This document shows, one piece after another, positions 1-14,300 of a stretch of 64,000 nt of DNA. The notes below the pieces were generated by a model, which saw nothing but the letters and a program-made list of their open reading frames with translations, was not told the DNA's origin and ran no database searches. Every line of letters begins with the position of its first letter. Position 1 is the stretch's first letter. Origin of the DNA: Guyanagaster necrorhizus (lineage: Eukaryota; Basidiomycota; Agaricomycetes; Agaricales; Physalacriaceae); the NCBI RefSeq assembly GCF_019112545.1, contig NW_025064893.1, positions 1,104,878 through 1,168,877 of the forward strand, in the 5' to 3' direction. Both the position numbers and the translations under genes were made by a program.

Positions 1-197
1 GAGTGGGATTTCGATTTGTCGGACAAGGAAAAGGAGAGAGAATCGCCAACAGGGGTCACCCCACGGATTCGAGCTATTTCTATTCCTGCCACGCCTACGA
101 TGGCTCATATACAGACGGTGAGTGCGTTTGGGTGCGTCGGACTTCGCTCATCTCACGACATAATCATGCGATACAGCATTTCTCCGCCGAATCGTGA
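1..197 (+). CDS. 3' end of an unidentified gene (partial)
   Basis: Only the C-terminal end of this protein is inside the window. The frame is open from base 1 to 117 (39 codons), then a GT..AG intron (118-176, GTGAGT donor) leads in phase 0 to a 7-codon last exon (177-197) ending in TGA. The visible residues are polar and basic, with the stretch SDKEKERESPTG followed by TPRIRAISIPATPT, and the end reads HFSAES. Nothing here is diagnostic of a family. Reading straight through the donor also stays open, so the alternative is an unspliced end near 204. The gene lies about 400 bp upstream of heme oxygenase on the same strand. Confidence 0.5.
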   Translation, partial: VGFRFVGQGKGERIANRGHPTDSSYFYSCHAYDGSYTDGECVWVRRTSLISRHNHAIQHFSAES

Positions 198-596
198 TGG
201 ATGACTGTACACCGACGTGTCCATGCATTTTTTTCGACCTTCTCATGGAACCCTTTTTGATTTGTCGTTTTTTAACGTTGTACCACCACCTCACTACTTA
301 CGAAAAACCATGTACATTACTTAGTAAATAGATCGGCTTATCCTTGTCAAGGAAGATAGGGGGCATTCTAATAAGATTTTGGGCCCTGATTATCTGGCTC
401 ATCGTTATCTGATAAGACTAGATCGATCAGTGACACCGTTTTCCCTTTCCTGACATTCGGATCTGAACCAATATCACTTGGAGCTTCCTGGGAATGGATC
501 GTCTTGATTCAGTTGTGTGGGCTACGAGTCGGGGTTACATAAATACCACGCAGTGCGTAACCTCGCTGTCCCTTCTACCATCATCACCACCACCTC
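198..596. other. Intergenic stretch, presumed heme oxygenase promoter
   Basis: No coding frame with support was found. A short frame at 494-676 overlaps the true heme oxygenase start in another frame and is a shadow. The stretch should hold the terminator of the upstream gene and the promoter of the heme oxygenase. I saw no convincing TATA box. Confidence 0.4.
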
Positions 597-1680
597 ATGT
601 CCTCTATCATAGACTACTCGCAGCCCCTCTCGGCCGTCCTCAAGGAGAGCACCAAGGAAGCCCACCAGAATATTGAGCATAGTGAGGGCGCGGAGGCGCT
701 ACTACGGGGCGAGCTCGCCAGGGAGGAGTACGCTCGTTTCTTGATCATGCTGTGGTACATCTACGAGTGAGTACCATTCTTTGTTTTCCGAGTGTTTCTG
801 AGCCGGTCTCGTAGTGCGTTTGAGCGTGCTTTGGACCGCCACAGCACCCACCCAGTCCTGGAGCCCACCTACAACCCAGCCCTTCTTCAGCGTGCGCCCT
901 CACTGGCTGCAGATATTGCATACCTCCTTCATCTCCCCCAGTCTTCATGGAAGGTGCACCGGATACATTCCGAACTCATGGCCAATACCCCAGCGGCTCT
1001 TACTGAATATGTGACTCGGATACAGGATTTGGCCAATTCAGCTGACCCCACTCCTCTGTTGGCACATTCGTATGTGCGGTATCTTGGTGATCTAAGCGGT
1101 GGTCAGACTATTCGGCACACTTTGGCCAAAGCTTATGCGCTCGAAGACAACAAGGGCTTGTCTTTCTACTCATTTAAGGAGCTACATTCTTCCAAGACAG
1201 CGTCTCTGGGGGAAATGAAGCGTATCAAAGACTGGTTCAGAAGGGGGATGGACGCTGGTGCAGGTGCGAACCAGGCTGTGAAAGGTAGCGTAGCCGCTTT
1301 GGCAGCCCATTGAGCTTGATTTGATCCCCGTGTTCCACAGAAACTGTCTCCGAAGAGGCCAAGACTGTGTTCGCGCTCAATAATGGGATATTCGCTTCTA
1401 TGCAACCTGCCGCAGGGATACCGAGTTCCAAGGATCTTCTGGGCACTATTAAAGGGGGGTCTTTGAGCGAACAGTCGTTTCCGCTATCTACTGTCATATC
1501 TGTGCTTGCGGCAGGTACGTTCAAGGGCTCTTTCGTTTCGTCAAATCTATTCCTCATCCATTGTTCTCAGTATGTATAGCCCATTTCGTTCTAGTGGTTG
1601 GTGGTTTCATGGGGGAAGAAGGTTACGCCAAGCTATTGGCTGTGGAGGACTGGATTGCTGCACTTTGGCAGGCCAAATAA
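597..1680 (+). CDS. HMX1: Heme oxygenase with C-terminal membrane segment
   Basis: Heme oxygenases open heme to biliverdin, Fe2+ and CO. Four exons (597-766, 815-1284, 1341-1514, 1571-1680) join in frame to 307 residues. The N-terminal helix has TKEAHQNIEHS, in which the His fits the proximal heme ligand, and the family signature LLAHSYVRYLGDLSGGQ lies in exon 2. After the catalytic domain a hydrophobic run (ISVLAAVCIAHFVLVVGG) formed across the last intron looks like a tail membrane anchor, as in ER-bound fungal and animal enzymes, though here about 20 residues follow it. The start at 597 gives the expected N terminus just ahead of the proximal His. Iron or heme-dependent control is known for yeast HMX1 but cannot be seen here. 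Confidence 0.93.
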
Positions 1681-1812
1681 ATGGATGTTTGGGTTTCTGG
1701 CATTTAGGCACGGTATGTAGACACTACGGTTAACAGCTTTCTATATTAGTTTTTTTGTTGAAGATTGATTCTGCCCATCTTATATGGTATTAATATCTAC
1801 TACCATTTAGAT

Positions 1813-1884
1813 AGCAGCATGGCACAGTGGTAGTGCGCGGGGCCCATAACTCCAAGGTCACTTGATCGAAAGAAGTTGCTGCTA
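1813..1884 (+). tRNA. Initiator-type tRNA-Met (CAT), probably a pseudogene copy
   Basis: The 72-nt sequence folds as a cloverleaf. The acceptor AGCAGCA pairs with TGCTGCT and the discriminator is A. The D stem is GCAC/GTGC, the anticodon loop CCCATAA carries CAT, and the T loop is ATCGAAA. An A1-U72 end pair, A at position 54 and A at 60 are initiator features. Two pairs are broken: the first anticodon-stem pair is C.A (CGGGG against CTCCA), and the last T-stem pair 53-61 is G.G instead of the near-universal G-C, which also damages the internal B-box promoter. I infer a decayed or poorly transcribed copy. No CCA is encoded, as usual in eukaryotes. Confidence 0.75.
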
Positions 1885-2328
1885 AATGCTGGTTCCTATT
1901 CAGAGCACTCTTTGATTCTTGAATGTTACGTAGTAACTATTTGTGATGCTTATTATTACAACGGGCGATGGGTGTCGAGTGGCTCAGGTACAACGAAAGG
2001 GGTATATCCACTACATCATTTAAATAAAAATGATTTTGTCTAAAATTGTACTCTGCCGAAATTGATTTTCTTGCGCCTCTACCCAACTAATAGTACTAAC
2101 TGTAACATGATCTTAGCTCAGAACAGACACTTCATGGGCAAAGCACACCAACCAAGCGGGTGGATAGGATCAAGTTGCCAACCTTCGTGTCGCCGCTCGC
2201 CAGACACCGTTCTACAAAAAAGCGTGGTTTTCACACCATGCAATCGCACTGCCTAAGTTTCGTTTCAGGGTATTTATTAACGTGATACAAAAATTATAAT
2301 ACCTTTCCTAAAGCTAGCTACATTTGTA
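1885..2328. other. Intergenic stretch between tRNA copy and midasin 3' end
   Basis: AT-rich sequence with no supported coding frame. It should contain the 3' untranslated region of midasin on the minus strand. Nothing else was recognised. Confidence 0.4.
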
Positions 2329-5300
2329 TTACTCTTCTGATATCCTTTCAAAAAATTGCTTCAAGGTAACTGCCAACACTCCTGGAAGAGCCTCCACATC
2401 TCGCAATACAACATAGTACTCAAACGGAAAAGAGTCCAAATAACGCTTGAGCTGAAGCTCCATTCGTCCATCGACATTCTTGAAGTCGGCTTTTTCCATG
2501 GACAGGATGGAACCTTGCTTGGGACCGCGCGCAGTGTCTAATGAATCGATGATGATGAAAACGATCATCACTCTTTGCTCCTCTGCCTTCCTCAGCACCG
2601 AACGAAGCTGTTCATGATCCTGACAAATCCCATCAGATATGATGACTTCAAGTTGCCACAAATCCGCTGATGACGCTGACGACCGCTTCTCCCGAGCTTT
2701 CTCCAACACCTCCAGACTCCGATCTACGAGTGATAGCACGTTCGTGGCCTTCTGGTTGAATGTGAATGCACTCATGATTTTCATCCCCGTCTGATCGCTG
2801 AATGCACCTTCGGTGAACCCATGCAGGATATCCACGGACTCTCCGAACTTGGCTATGCCGATGTCTCCAGCTTCGAGTCGTGTAAGAGCTTTGGAGACAA
2901 GAGCGAGTGTCTGATATGCGAGATGGACGGAATGAGATTCGGACATTGATCGAGAATCGTCCAAGGCGATGAGGACTTGGTATTCACGCTGACTGGGACG
3001 AGTTCGACGGAGCCAAATCTTGTCCTTGGTGTAGTCACTGGCGATGTAAGGTATGATCTTTTTCATGTTCAGACGCTTGCCTGTGCGGTAGTCCCCTTTG
3101 AGTCGAGTAGCAAGGGTAGGTTCAAGAATAAGCCGGAGCTGCTCGCACAGTGCATAGGCGAGATCGTGCGTCAAGGATTCGTAGAGGCGCCACATGCGTT
3201 CAGCACCTTCAGAAGGCAACCCAGCTTCCTGCCAGTGCCGTAGTTCAACTTCCACTGCACTGTCAGGAACGTGCTCTTCCATTTCAACGTCGGCTTTTGG
3301 AGCATTTAAATCAACACCGTCTGGATCAGAATGGGCGTTATACGTCGGATTATGCATGATGGCACCTTCTCCGCCTTCCAGCCGTTCTTCACTGCCCCCG
3401 TCTGTCTGGTTCTGCGGTTCGTAGGAAGGCTCGACGACGTTATCATCCCCATGCAAAAGCATGTCGACGTCCACTGGTGTCTCGATGTCACCACGCATTT
3501 CGTCATCTAGTAGCTTCAGCTCGTTCAACTTGGCGCTCTGCTCTTCCCCAGCTGGACCAAGCGCTTGCATCTCCTGATCCTCGTCATCGGGACGAAGATA
3601 CTCGAGCTGCTGGGTTCCCTCGCTATTGATCGATTTTTCTTGCGGTGCGTCATTCCGGCCACTGCTCAGGATATCGTCGAACTGTTGTCTGACCTCCTTC
3701 AGAGCGTCACCGATACTACGCATAGGATCACGTGTCGTCTCGGTGCTGGCTTGAAGTGCTTTCTGACCCTGCTGGACACCAGTACCATCGGCACCAGAGC
3801 TTTTGTCTGTTGATGGATCGTTAGACAGTTGAGTTGTATCCGAAGGACGAGAACTGTGAAAGATCAAGATCAGCAACTTCGTGGGTAAAAGGATGTGACA
3901 CTTCTTACCCATCCAAGTCCATCGAACTTTCTTGTTTGGAGGCATCAACAGCTTCTCCGCTTGCCCCTGATGAAACCTGGGCATCTCCCGACGCGCTCTC
4001 CCCACCATCAACATGCTGTGGTTCACCTGTTGTGGCTGAAGCGCCGTCTCCTGTACCGATATCGGGAGGAGCTATTCCTTCTTCCTTGGGAGTATCTTGA
4101 GATGCATTGTTGTCATCAACTTTCTCCGCTTGTCCGGGTTGAGTGTCTTCCGCGTCTTCGGCCATCTCGTTGTCGACTTCATTCTGTTCTTCGACCTTTC
4201 CTTCTCCAGCATCCTCAACGCTGTCATCTGCCGGTGACTCCATGGTATCATCTTCAGGTACATCGAGTTCTCCGTCATCGATATTCATATCATTATTTCC
4301 TTCCTCTCCCAGGTCAAGATCCATGTTATCAGGCAAATCCAGAGTATCAGCATCGGGAATGCAGTCATCCATCGGAGCTCCGTTGGCCTGAAGGTCATTC
4401 TCAGCTTCCTGGGGCTCGGCGTCTGGAGCCTGTTCGTCTTCGCTGTCGGTCTCCTCTGGTTTCCCGTCCTGGGGAGGTTCGTCCTTCTTTGAATCCGATT
4501 TCTCATTGCCCTCCTTCGCTACCACCTCCGAATTTTCCGACTTTTGTTGGGAATGATCTTTACTGGTGGATTGTTCCGGCGCTGAGTCCTCTGGTCCCTT
4601 TTCGTCTCCCCAAAGTTTTTCGTCAACGGCGTCAGGATCGGAGGCGTCTAAATCGCCCAATTGTTCTTCGGGGTCTTGGTCGCTGCCGTCCTCAGAGCCT
4701 GAATCATCCTGAGATCCAGCATCGGGAACATCTTGCATGTCACCACCGAAATCGTCAGCCATTTCGATGGCATCATCATTATCATCTCCCTCGTTGTCAT
4801 CGTTCTTCTCGTCAAGATTGTCACCCTGCAGTCCTTCCACTTGACTCTCCTCCTGAATCTCCTTGCTGACGTTCTGGGAGCCAGATCCTTCACCCATGCC
4901 TAAGCCGTCAATAGTTTCTGTTGTGCCTTCTCCAGATCCTGACTCATCGACGTCCGGTGGCTTGCAAAACCCTTCTTTCGATAGACTACGAAGAAGCGAA
5001 CAGAGGACAAAGTCAAGCTTGAAAAGGGACTTTGTCCAAGCACAGTGCGAAGCCAATTGATCCTGTACTAGAAGACTGTACTGTTCAAGGAAGGGGAGAC
5101 AGCGATGGATGGCGCTGAGACGTTCTGCCTGAGGTTGAGTTGCTAATTGCAGCAGGAAAATTTCAACGCTGTCGACCATGCCCCCGATTTTCGCAACTTT
5201 GGTCATGTCGTGAATGATGGCATAGTCGCTTCGGACGTAGGCATCTCTGCCGTCATCTTCAGATTGACTAGAATCAGGACATTTTGCCATAAATCCTTGA

Positions 5301-8300
5301 GCAACGACCAGACATGCATCTATCACATTGTCGCTGATGGGTGCTGTAGGTGATTCCACCACATCAGAGCAGAGAGGCAAAAGAGATTGGGACTGAAGCC
5401 AGCTCGCAGTCGAGGAGAAAAGATACCTGGCATGAGAATACCTTTCGGACGAACTAGCTAGGGCGGCCATAACTTGACTGAGGCAACCGCGTGCACTTTC
5501 AATTAATGGCAGTTCATCTGTTCCAGTGATCATGAACAACTATCACGATATCTTTAAACGGTCAGACGTACCTGCTAAGAGCACGGGCATGTTCGTAAGC
5601 TGTACATTATCAATGACTAGCATCAAGTCTTTGACAGACTTCTCTACTACATCCAGCAGCACTTTTGTCTCCTGGATACTTGACCCGGGGATGGGATTGA
5701 CACAATCGACTTCTCGGAGGATGATAAGACCTTCTACAATTTCCTGCAAAGCGCCGGACAGGCGACATAACACGCTTTTGAGGTTTGAGATTTGTTCGAG
5801 AACTTTCACACCCGTATATGCAATTCCAGAACAGGTTGAGAGCATGCGTATCCGAAGCAAAATTCGCTTGAACTTTGAATAATCTTCGACGGCAGTAGCC
5901 AGCCTGAAAGGAACGTGAGCTCATAACTATAGTGCAGTAGAAGAAGCTCACCTCGCTCTAGACTGAATAGCCATACTGAAACCAGACTCAAGGAACATAA
6001 CACCTCGCTGGAGTTCACGAGTAGTCAGATCAGAGTGATGATTCGGGATGGACGCGCGTAAGTCTGTCAAGCTCCCTTGCAATCGAATGAAGTAAGATTC
6101 GCTTTTTTGGATCGCAGCGTTGGCCGACTCGTCGTGTGACAGCAAAATAGGCTGCTCTCTGATCCAACGAGCATCCTGTTGTTGACGCAGGGTATCTGGG
6201 CGTAGATTGGTGGCAAAGCCTGCGCGCTTGAGTTCCTTGAGCAGGTCACTCCAGGCTTTCCGCTTCCGAACAAGCAATGCTTTCTGGTGCCTCTCGCGTT
6301 TTTCCGAAGTTGCATCTGCTGGAACAACGACAGTCGACAAACTCTGTGACTCCACGATGATTTCAACGGCGAGCGAGTCGACATGCCGCGGCAGAATCGA
6401 CGCAATATAAGGAAGCAATTTGGTCCTAGTGACTTCGATATATTTCCGATACGTTCGATCGAGGTTGAGAAGATGCGACATCGATGTCGAGTCATTGTGA
6501 TCAGGGAAGATGGGAATGGACAGTGCCTCGACGCTACGTTTGGGTAGCCACAGCTCTGAGGATTCATGTTCGCCTTCGCTTCTGCTGACAGATGACGGTA
6601 AAAGCCGATCAGAAACGGGCAAGCGTAGGACCTCGCGGAACTTGCGGATTATTTTGTACAACTGGTGATGCGTTCGCTGGGCACTTTGTTTCAGCGCCTG
6701 AACATTAACATCTTTCCAGCTTGCTAATTTGACAAATCCCTTAACCTCCTTCTCCAGTGCGGCCCGTTGGTCGAGAAGATAGGAAGATAAGCTTGGCAAA
6801 TACATCTCGAAGTAATTTGCAGTCGCTCTGAGTATGCACCGAACACGGGCCAACGTCGCGCGTCCTGATGGAGACTTTGTAGTCACTATCAGTTGGCAGT
6901 ACATTTCGAAGCTTCGAAGAAGCTTTAACCTAGCATGGAACTGACCGAGGGGGCTGCCTCGTATGAAGTCGTCGAGTAATGGCAGAAGACTGTCGAAATA
7001 AGCGGAAACACTGTCTACGCCCGCTTCTTCGCGTTCCAAAGCGTCGAGTGGGCCTCGGATCGTCGCGTCGTACAGACGGAACCACCACTCTGAAATCCCT
7101 GATTGGAACTTGGTGCTTTCAGAGTCCAAAAGCGTGTCCCAGCACGATAATTCCAGGCGTCGCCATTCCACGATAAGACCTGTGATAGCCGCACGTTCGG
7201 ATTTGAGGTTGTTGTCACGATTAGCGTAGATTTCCCAATCCTCCGTCTGTAACAGGAGATGCTCCAAGGCAGATAAAACCTTGGCGACGGGACTATTAAT
7301 GTCCAATGATAACACAGCATTGCACCGCTCTTTCAAATGGTGTAGAACCATCTGGTCTGGCCACTCTTTGATGAGATATTCGAGGCGCTCCCGCAGCCTT
7401 TGTACCACCTCGACAGCCTTCCTAACTTCTGGCATGTTCGCCTGAAGATAGAAATTGTATGACTTCGGATCATTGCTTTTTCTACACTCAGTATACCGGC
7501 CATACAACAGCGATAGATTGAACGCTAGACTCAAGTCATCTATTGTGTCCGTTAAAGCGTTCAAGGGACATTGAAGGTCTTTTAGCGACCGTAGCCGAAT
7601 GTCAATAAAAGCTTTGAGGCCCGTAGGAGGAAAGTGGTGGTCCAGCGTGAAAAGGCGCTGATGGAGATCGAAGACTTCATGAATTTGTGAGGGAGTGACG
7701 AATGGTAAAACAGATGCGCCGCTCCTAGCGCTCGACTTTCCGCGATCGTTCTCCATAACGTCTTCAAAGGATGGGAACAATGCCAAGAACTCCTGTTCTT
7801 CGATTTCAGATTCACTTGCGGCAACAAAATCAGAGGTGTGGGTTCGATATAACGATTGTGCTGCCTTTTCAGCTTCGGCTTCTTTCGTACGGTCGTGTAA
7901 CCAAAGGAGGATCATTTGGTCGTAGACTTGTTCGATCAGATCAGTAGGCACTTGCTTCCCAGCACAGGTAGATGCATCATATGCCAGTGCCGAGAGCTGG
8001 AGGAGTAGATGTTGAAAGGGCCGAGCATCTGTCGTGACAAAGAAAGCTTTGCTTTGAAGCAGGAGAGAAGCAGTTTGAACAGAGGGGAATGAAACCAAAG
8101 CAGTGACCAAACGCTCAACGGCATCTGATGCACCACAGTCAAGATATGCATGCTTGATTATGCGCAGACCCATGCGAAGATGAAGAAGGGAATACCGAAG
8201 GAGAGATGTGATGTCCGCAAAATCGGAATAAACGGATTCCAAGCGCTGCAGGAATCCACGGATAGATTGCTGAATTGTCTCCTCTCGAAGTCCACCTGCA

Positions 8301-11300
8301 GAATCTTCGGTTTCTAGGAGATGGAGCAAGCCGTCGATTTTCGAAGAGGAGACGACTTGATTCACAAATTGGGAAACTTCAGACCAGAACATGTGGATTC
8401 GAGACAGGTTTGCTCTGCATGGGAACGTTGGTGTTTGCTTAATATATTCCAGGAAGGGATGGCGACGTGCACGGAGATACGACGTTGTGGGGTTTTCTGC
8501 ATTCCCTGTGACCATCTGTTCCAGACGAACATGAAGATCAATTTGAGAGGACAATAGTATGTCTTGATCGCGAGAGAATGATAATGCACAACTTTGGATT
8601 GCAGCGGGGTCGACAGGCACATCAGGAATGACGAGATGCAGGATCATCTTGGCCACGGCAATCCAACAATACCCGAGGTCCGCAATCGCCCTTCGTCGTG
8701 AGTTTGATTTCAGGTTGAAATGGGCGAAAGCGGGTTGGACGTAAGTCCTGACTGCATCAGTGAGAACATTATGCTTCTGGGACTCAAAATGGCTGAGGAC
8801 TTCTGCAAAGGGAGACGTCTCATCCAATGACGAAGTCTCAAAGGGAATAGGGCCACAACCGAAAGCGCTCGAGACCTGGTGTGATTATTAAAACGGTGAA
8901 ACCAAGAGTAGTGCTATCCAATCTTACCAATGACAACGTATATCGGAGAAGAAAAATGATCTGAATGAAGCGAGAGGTGTTGTGTTCGCATCTCAGCAGA
9001 TGTAGCTCAATGCTTCTTGAGATCTTGTCTTCATATTCCGATAAGGATGCCATCGCAAAGCTCGACTCCCTACGACAATAATTAGACATGCGCAAAAATA
9101 TTTACAGACGATCATACAACAATGATATCACGGATATCAGATCAGCGGGTCCAAGAAAGATTGAAGGTCCGCTGGCGATCTACGGCATTGTCAGTCAATA
9201 ACGCGTGTGGACCTTCCAATGCAACGGACTAACATCGCTTGACGAACCCGCCCATATGTCGTTCATCCATCGGATTTGCTTCCTAGTAATGATAGGCAAG
9301 GTTTCTAACCGAGATGATGAATAAAAATTGTTTGAAAAGATCGTATGGCCACCTTACCCTCGTTTGAATCGATCGCCCAGAGTAGATGCTGATAAGGTAC
9401 AATTCTTACTAGCGAGTACTTCGAGCGCTGGCATATCACTTGCAAAAAACGTCTCAGCGAAGTCTGAAGGTCACTTCGTTAGCCTATAGAGTTTGCTAAA
9501 AGTGTAAGCTAGAACGAACTGATGAAAGCTGCATTGAGATGAGGCCGAGTTCTGCGCCCAGGATCGTTTCGTCGAATAAGTCAGCGGAGCCTATCCCAGT
9601 ATGAGCTGCCTGCTACAAACTCAGTGAGCAACAACACAGATATTATTCCTGAATTTTACCTCAGCATCTTGGATCAATCGGTTCAAAGCCATGTGGTCGT
9701 CGTCCGTAGAAAGTAAATTTCCAGTCATACACAGTGCCATTAATGAGAGAGTTTTTCGACGGGTGTCTATTAAAATTTCAGGAAGCAGCAAGCTACAGGA
9801 AAACAGAAACAGACCTCTACTCTTATCCGATATCTCCAAATGACTGACCAAGTCATCTAAGCGAACCAGCTCGGAAGCCACTGGTGCATCATTGTATTTC
9901 AGAAATGAGGACCATAGATCTACAAGGCCAAGACCGGAAGAAAGCGAAACCGTATTTTGTAGAACCAGTGCGCAAGCCTGAAGCAAAAGAAACTGGGATG
10001 GGCATTGTTGCAAAGCTGCAGCCATCCAGCCAGTTATGGCTTGTAAGGCAGAGTAATCAAAGTGAGACTGAGATGCGGCAGAACGCATTCTCGTGGCGTA
10101 CACAAGAACCTTCAGTGCAATGTCGAGCAATCCCTAGGAAATCCGTCGGTCTCATTCAAATTATAAGACGATGCTTCGGACGTACCACAACTTCGCGATC
10201 CTTGGATCCTACGGCGCCAAGAATTTCGTGACATACAATGCGTGTCGCTTTCGAGACTTCTTCAATTTCAGCGATAGCCTTCGCTTGCCGTTCCGGAAGT
10301 TTGGACAATTGATTCCATATATTTGCATCAGATGGTTCATACTCATCTAAGACCATCATTGTCGCGAGATCTAGGACCCTCAGAACGATGCTGTTTGAAA
10401 CCGTATTTGTGTCGGACAATTGCTCTTCCCAGCCGAAAGAATCCAAGGGCTAAACAATTTCATTACACATATACGGAGACAATTAATAGAGTATTCGGAA
10501 ATTAAAACGATGCAGCTAACCTGCGCGAAAACGTGAGCTGAAGGAACACTCTTTTTCATAGAATATCGGGAACGCAAAGTACTTATTGCGTGTATGGCCG
10601 GCCCAGGAAAAGTGTCAACAAACTTTCTCAAAGCAGCATATAATATATTTCCTTTTTGCTCAAGATTTACGAGGAAACGGCGAAGGTAAGCGTTGTATGC
10701 AGGTCCGGCTGAGCGAGCTAGGAAGTACAGAAAAGCATCCAGAAGTGTCGGAGACGAGAGATCCCAAAGGAATGCAGGACAATGGTCAAGGAGGTTAGAA
10801 AGGGCTGAGTCTTGATCCAGCATGTAACCTGTAGACACCAGACTCGTATTTAGCGGCGGCGTGAATGTTTCTGAGCTGAGACCTCGCCGAGAGAGGTCGA
10901 ATTGGATGAGGTTGCAGGAAACCGAAACAGGCAGACGGGAATGGTCCTGCAATAGCAAACAGTCATCGGATATCCGTGACGGGAAGATAGCGATTTCAAT
11001 GCCTCGATTCCGCATCGCACGGGACAGTTCACCATGCTGAGGGTCAACACACATGAACAGCTTGAAGTTGGGGTGGGCCTTTATAATTTGCACTTTGCCG
11101 TCGACGTGTCCGCGTTCGTTGAGGGAGAGATATCCGTCTATTTCGCAAACAGAGTTGAGACGGTCCAAAACGGATGGATTACAGAGATTGGCTCCATCGA
11201 GAAGGAGCCAATGTCCCTTTTTCATGGCTTGGACGAGAGGTCCGTCGAGCCACTCAAACTGCCCGGCACTTGAGACGTTTCCAGTGAGACGCTCTAGTCT

Positions 11301-14300
11301 GCACTGCAATTCTAAGAGCTCGGCATCCTGACTATTCCCTTGGTGAAGGCCGGTGACTACCTGTTGAGCGGCGTAAAGGAGAATTTCCCTGTCGGCCAGC
11401 GGCGATTGTTGGAGCCCGTGTCTTAAGGTATCGTAGTTCGACGATAGGCCCCGGGAGCCCGACCATGTACGTGAATATTTTTCAGCAAGCCGAACAGTCT
11501 CTTGAATGACAGCAGAAGCACCGGCATTGGAATCTACCTGCTCAAAACTTCCCAATATATCCATAGTGTCAGTAGCCGAACTCATGGACACCTCTCGCAG
11601 AAGGTTTCCTGTTAAGTGAGCCAAAAGCCTTACCAGCGCTGTCTTGCCGACATCTCGACCGCCAGTGATGATAGTCAACCAGGACTGTGTGAGACAGTGG
11701 CCTGCTGCCTCTAACGCGGACAAGTGCATTTTAAGGACACGACCAGGCCGTGAAATAGCGGTGGTTTTCTCCCTTTGCATCCCAAAATGCCCCACTTCCA
11801 TATAAGACGCAGTTATTGACCAAGTAGGGTTCTGTGTTACTCGTGCACTGTCTATTTGGAATGTTTGGTCGAATATTCTGCATACGAGCTGACGGTCGTG
11901 CAAGGTCCTGAAACGATGCAGGTAAACGGGCCGCAGATATTCGACAGGGTGTTTCTTTGAAGAACGGATCAGGGATCCCCATCTGATAACATCGCGAAGA
12001 TTGAATTCCCAGGGGCTGCCTTCTCGACCAAATGAACGTCGAACAGATACTTCTTCGTTCAACTTGGTGTTGAAGATGACCATGGCACGAAGAATATCTG
12101 AGTCAATGTCGGGGAATAGATGCCCGCACACTAAATGGAGATCATCGGGTCGCAGCTCCTCGATGTATACCTTCGTAAAACGGTTGAGGAACGATTTCGG
12201 AAGACCTTTGCGTCCACTACCTTGATTCAGCGGGTTCTGCGCAGCAAATATGCGGAACGAGCGATGTCGAACAAAGGAACGCCCAAGTTCTGGAATAAAG
12301 ACCATTCCACGGTGATCAAATACCGAATTCAGGCCCTCCAAGACGGACTGTGGGGCAAGGTTCATCTCATCAAGTAACACCCAATGGCCCTTCACGAGCG
12401 CTTCCAGAAAATCTGCATTTTTCCAAACAAATTCTCCTGGTCCACCTCCTTCAACCGGAAGATCTGATCCAAACAAATCGGCAAGATCTGTCTGATCAGA
12501 AAGGTTAATCCGATAAAGCTCGTGGCCAGAGATTTTGGCCAAGGCGGTTATCAGACTTGTCTTCCCAACGCCAGGACTACCTTCGAGCAATATTGGTTTG
12601 AAAAGTTGACATGCTCGAACCACTCGCATCGAATTATCTTGTGTAGTAGGGGCCTGGAAATTGAAACGATCCAGAATGGATGGCTGAGGACCTCGGGGAA
12701 TAGCAAATGACCCAAGCTGGAAAAACTCTGAAGGCTCGTGCCAGGGAACAACGCCGGTCGATTCTATATCAGAGATGGGAACGAGACTATGTATCTTGGC
12801 GACAGCATCGTGCTTTAGTTTTTGTAATGCATCACGAGAGTAGCCAGAAAGCTGGGGAAGTGAACCAAGCCCATCAATATACGACATATAAGCTGCGTGG
12901 TGCTGCGGCAAGGTAAATATTTGCAATGATCCAAAAACATCCCACTCACGAAGATCTCGTTCCCTGGGATGCTGCCGACACCTTGGGAACACAGGACGCT
13001 GTTAGAAAAGGTAACCCACGACTAGACGGAGAGTCAGCATCATTTAAAACGTACAGACTTCCCAGTTAACTCACCAATATGTCACGCAAATTCATTAAAG
13101 AGCGGTCTCCGACAACAAAACAGAGCCATTCGACAAAATCCAATACTGCACCGGTATATATTCGTAGTTCTTCATGTTGCCACATATGGTTGACGATCAA
13201 TTCAAGGTCGTGACGATTGTCGACTGAGGGGACCCATATCTCTGTGAATCGATTGCGTAGTGCTGGTGAAAGCTCCTTTTTGCCATAATCACCGCCCGGA
13301 TTCATAGTGGCCACCAGCTGAAAAGAATCCGACGACTTAATTACGGAATGGCGGAGATTGTCGCCACCCTTCTCAGCTAACACGATTGCCCTGGATGGCT
13401 CGAGGACACTGTTCAGTCGCTCAAGAACGGAGTCGTCCGCAAGAGAAATCTCATCAAGCAAGAAGATATTTCCCTTTATCATCGAAACGATGAGCGGACC
13501 ATCGTGCCACTCAAACAAAGCATTAAGGCGTCCAAGTTTCTGCCGAATGGCATCAACTCGGGGACGTAGCTCTGGAGAAGATTGTAGAATCGAATCTAAT
13601 TGAGAAGATATGTGCTCCGGTGTCGGAGATGCAGATAATGGGCATCCCTGCAGTTGAAGAAAATCAAGCGCCTTCTGCAGCGTGTCAGCCTCCAAAGCAG
13701 CGCGATTTCGTACGGGTCGGAGTCCGCCGATGAGATCGGCAGTTTCCGTGCCTTGATGGCAATTGAGAGTGTGCAGTGGCTGAAATTTTGCGTCCGCGAT
13801 GACCTGACATACGGATGTCTTTCCACAACCTGTCTCGCCAACTAACAAGACAGGCTCGTTGAAACGCAAAGCACGGCCGACTAAGATGAAGAGCCGCTGC
13901 ATTGCCTTCGTCCATATAAGACCCGATGATTGAGGCACCGGACATGCAAGAAATTCTTTGAAATCGATCGCTGGGTTCTGGAGGTTATATATCGCATCTT
14001 CATCCAGTCGAACACCCATTACGGATTCAATGACATCCTTCACTGCTGCTTTATCATCAGACCGTCGTGTGCGCTCTGCCAGCAACATATACCCGTTCTC
14101 TGCCAATTCCTGATAAGATATAGCGTCCCGGCCTGCCCAACGAAACAGATCCCGGAGAGTCGCAAAACCCAGTTTACTCTCAAACACTCGACCTGATTGG
14201 CGGCGATTCTGCAGTTCGTGGAACACAGCGACGATTTTCTTTCCATACGAAGGGGCGATTCGGCATCGCAAGCATAGAATTGTTTCTAGCTCTGCTTCCG

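Noticed and set aside
3895..4869. 324-codon plus-strand frame rich in His, Pro and Arg
   Set aside because: It lies exactly antisense to the Asp/Glu-rich part of midasin; the composition is the mirror of acidic codons.
8838..9095. Separate small gene between midasin exons
   Set aside because: The frame is resolved as two midasin exons and an intron (9069-8928 and 8875 onward) with matching phases.
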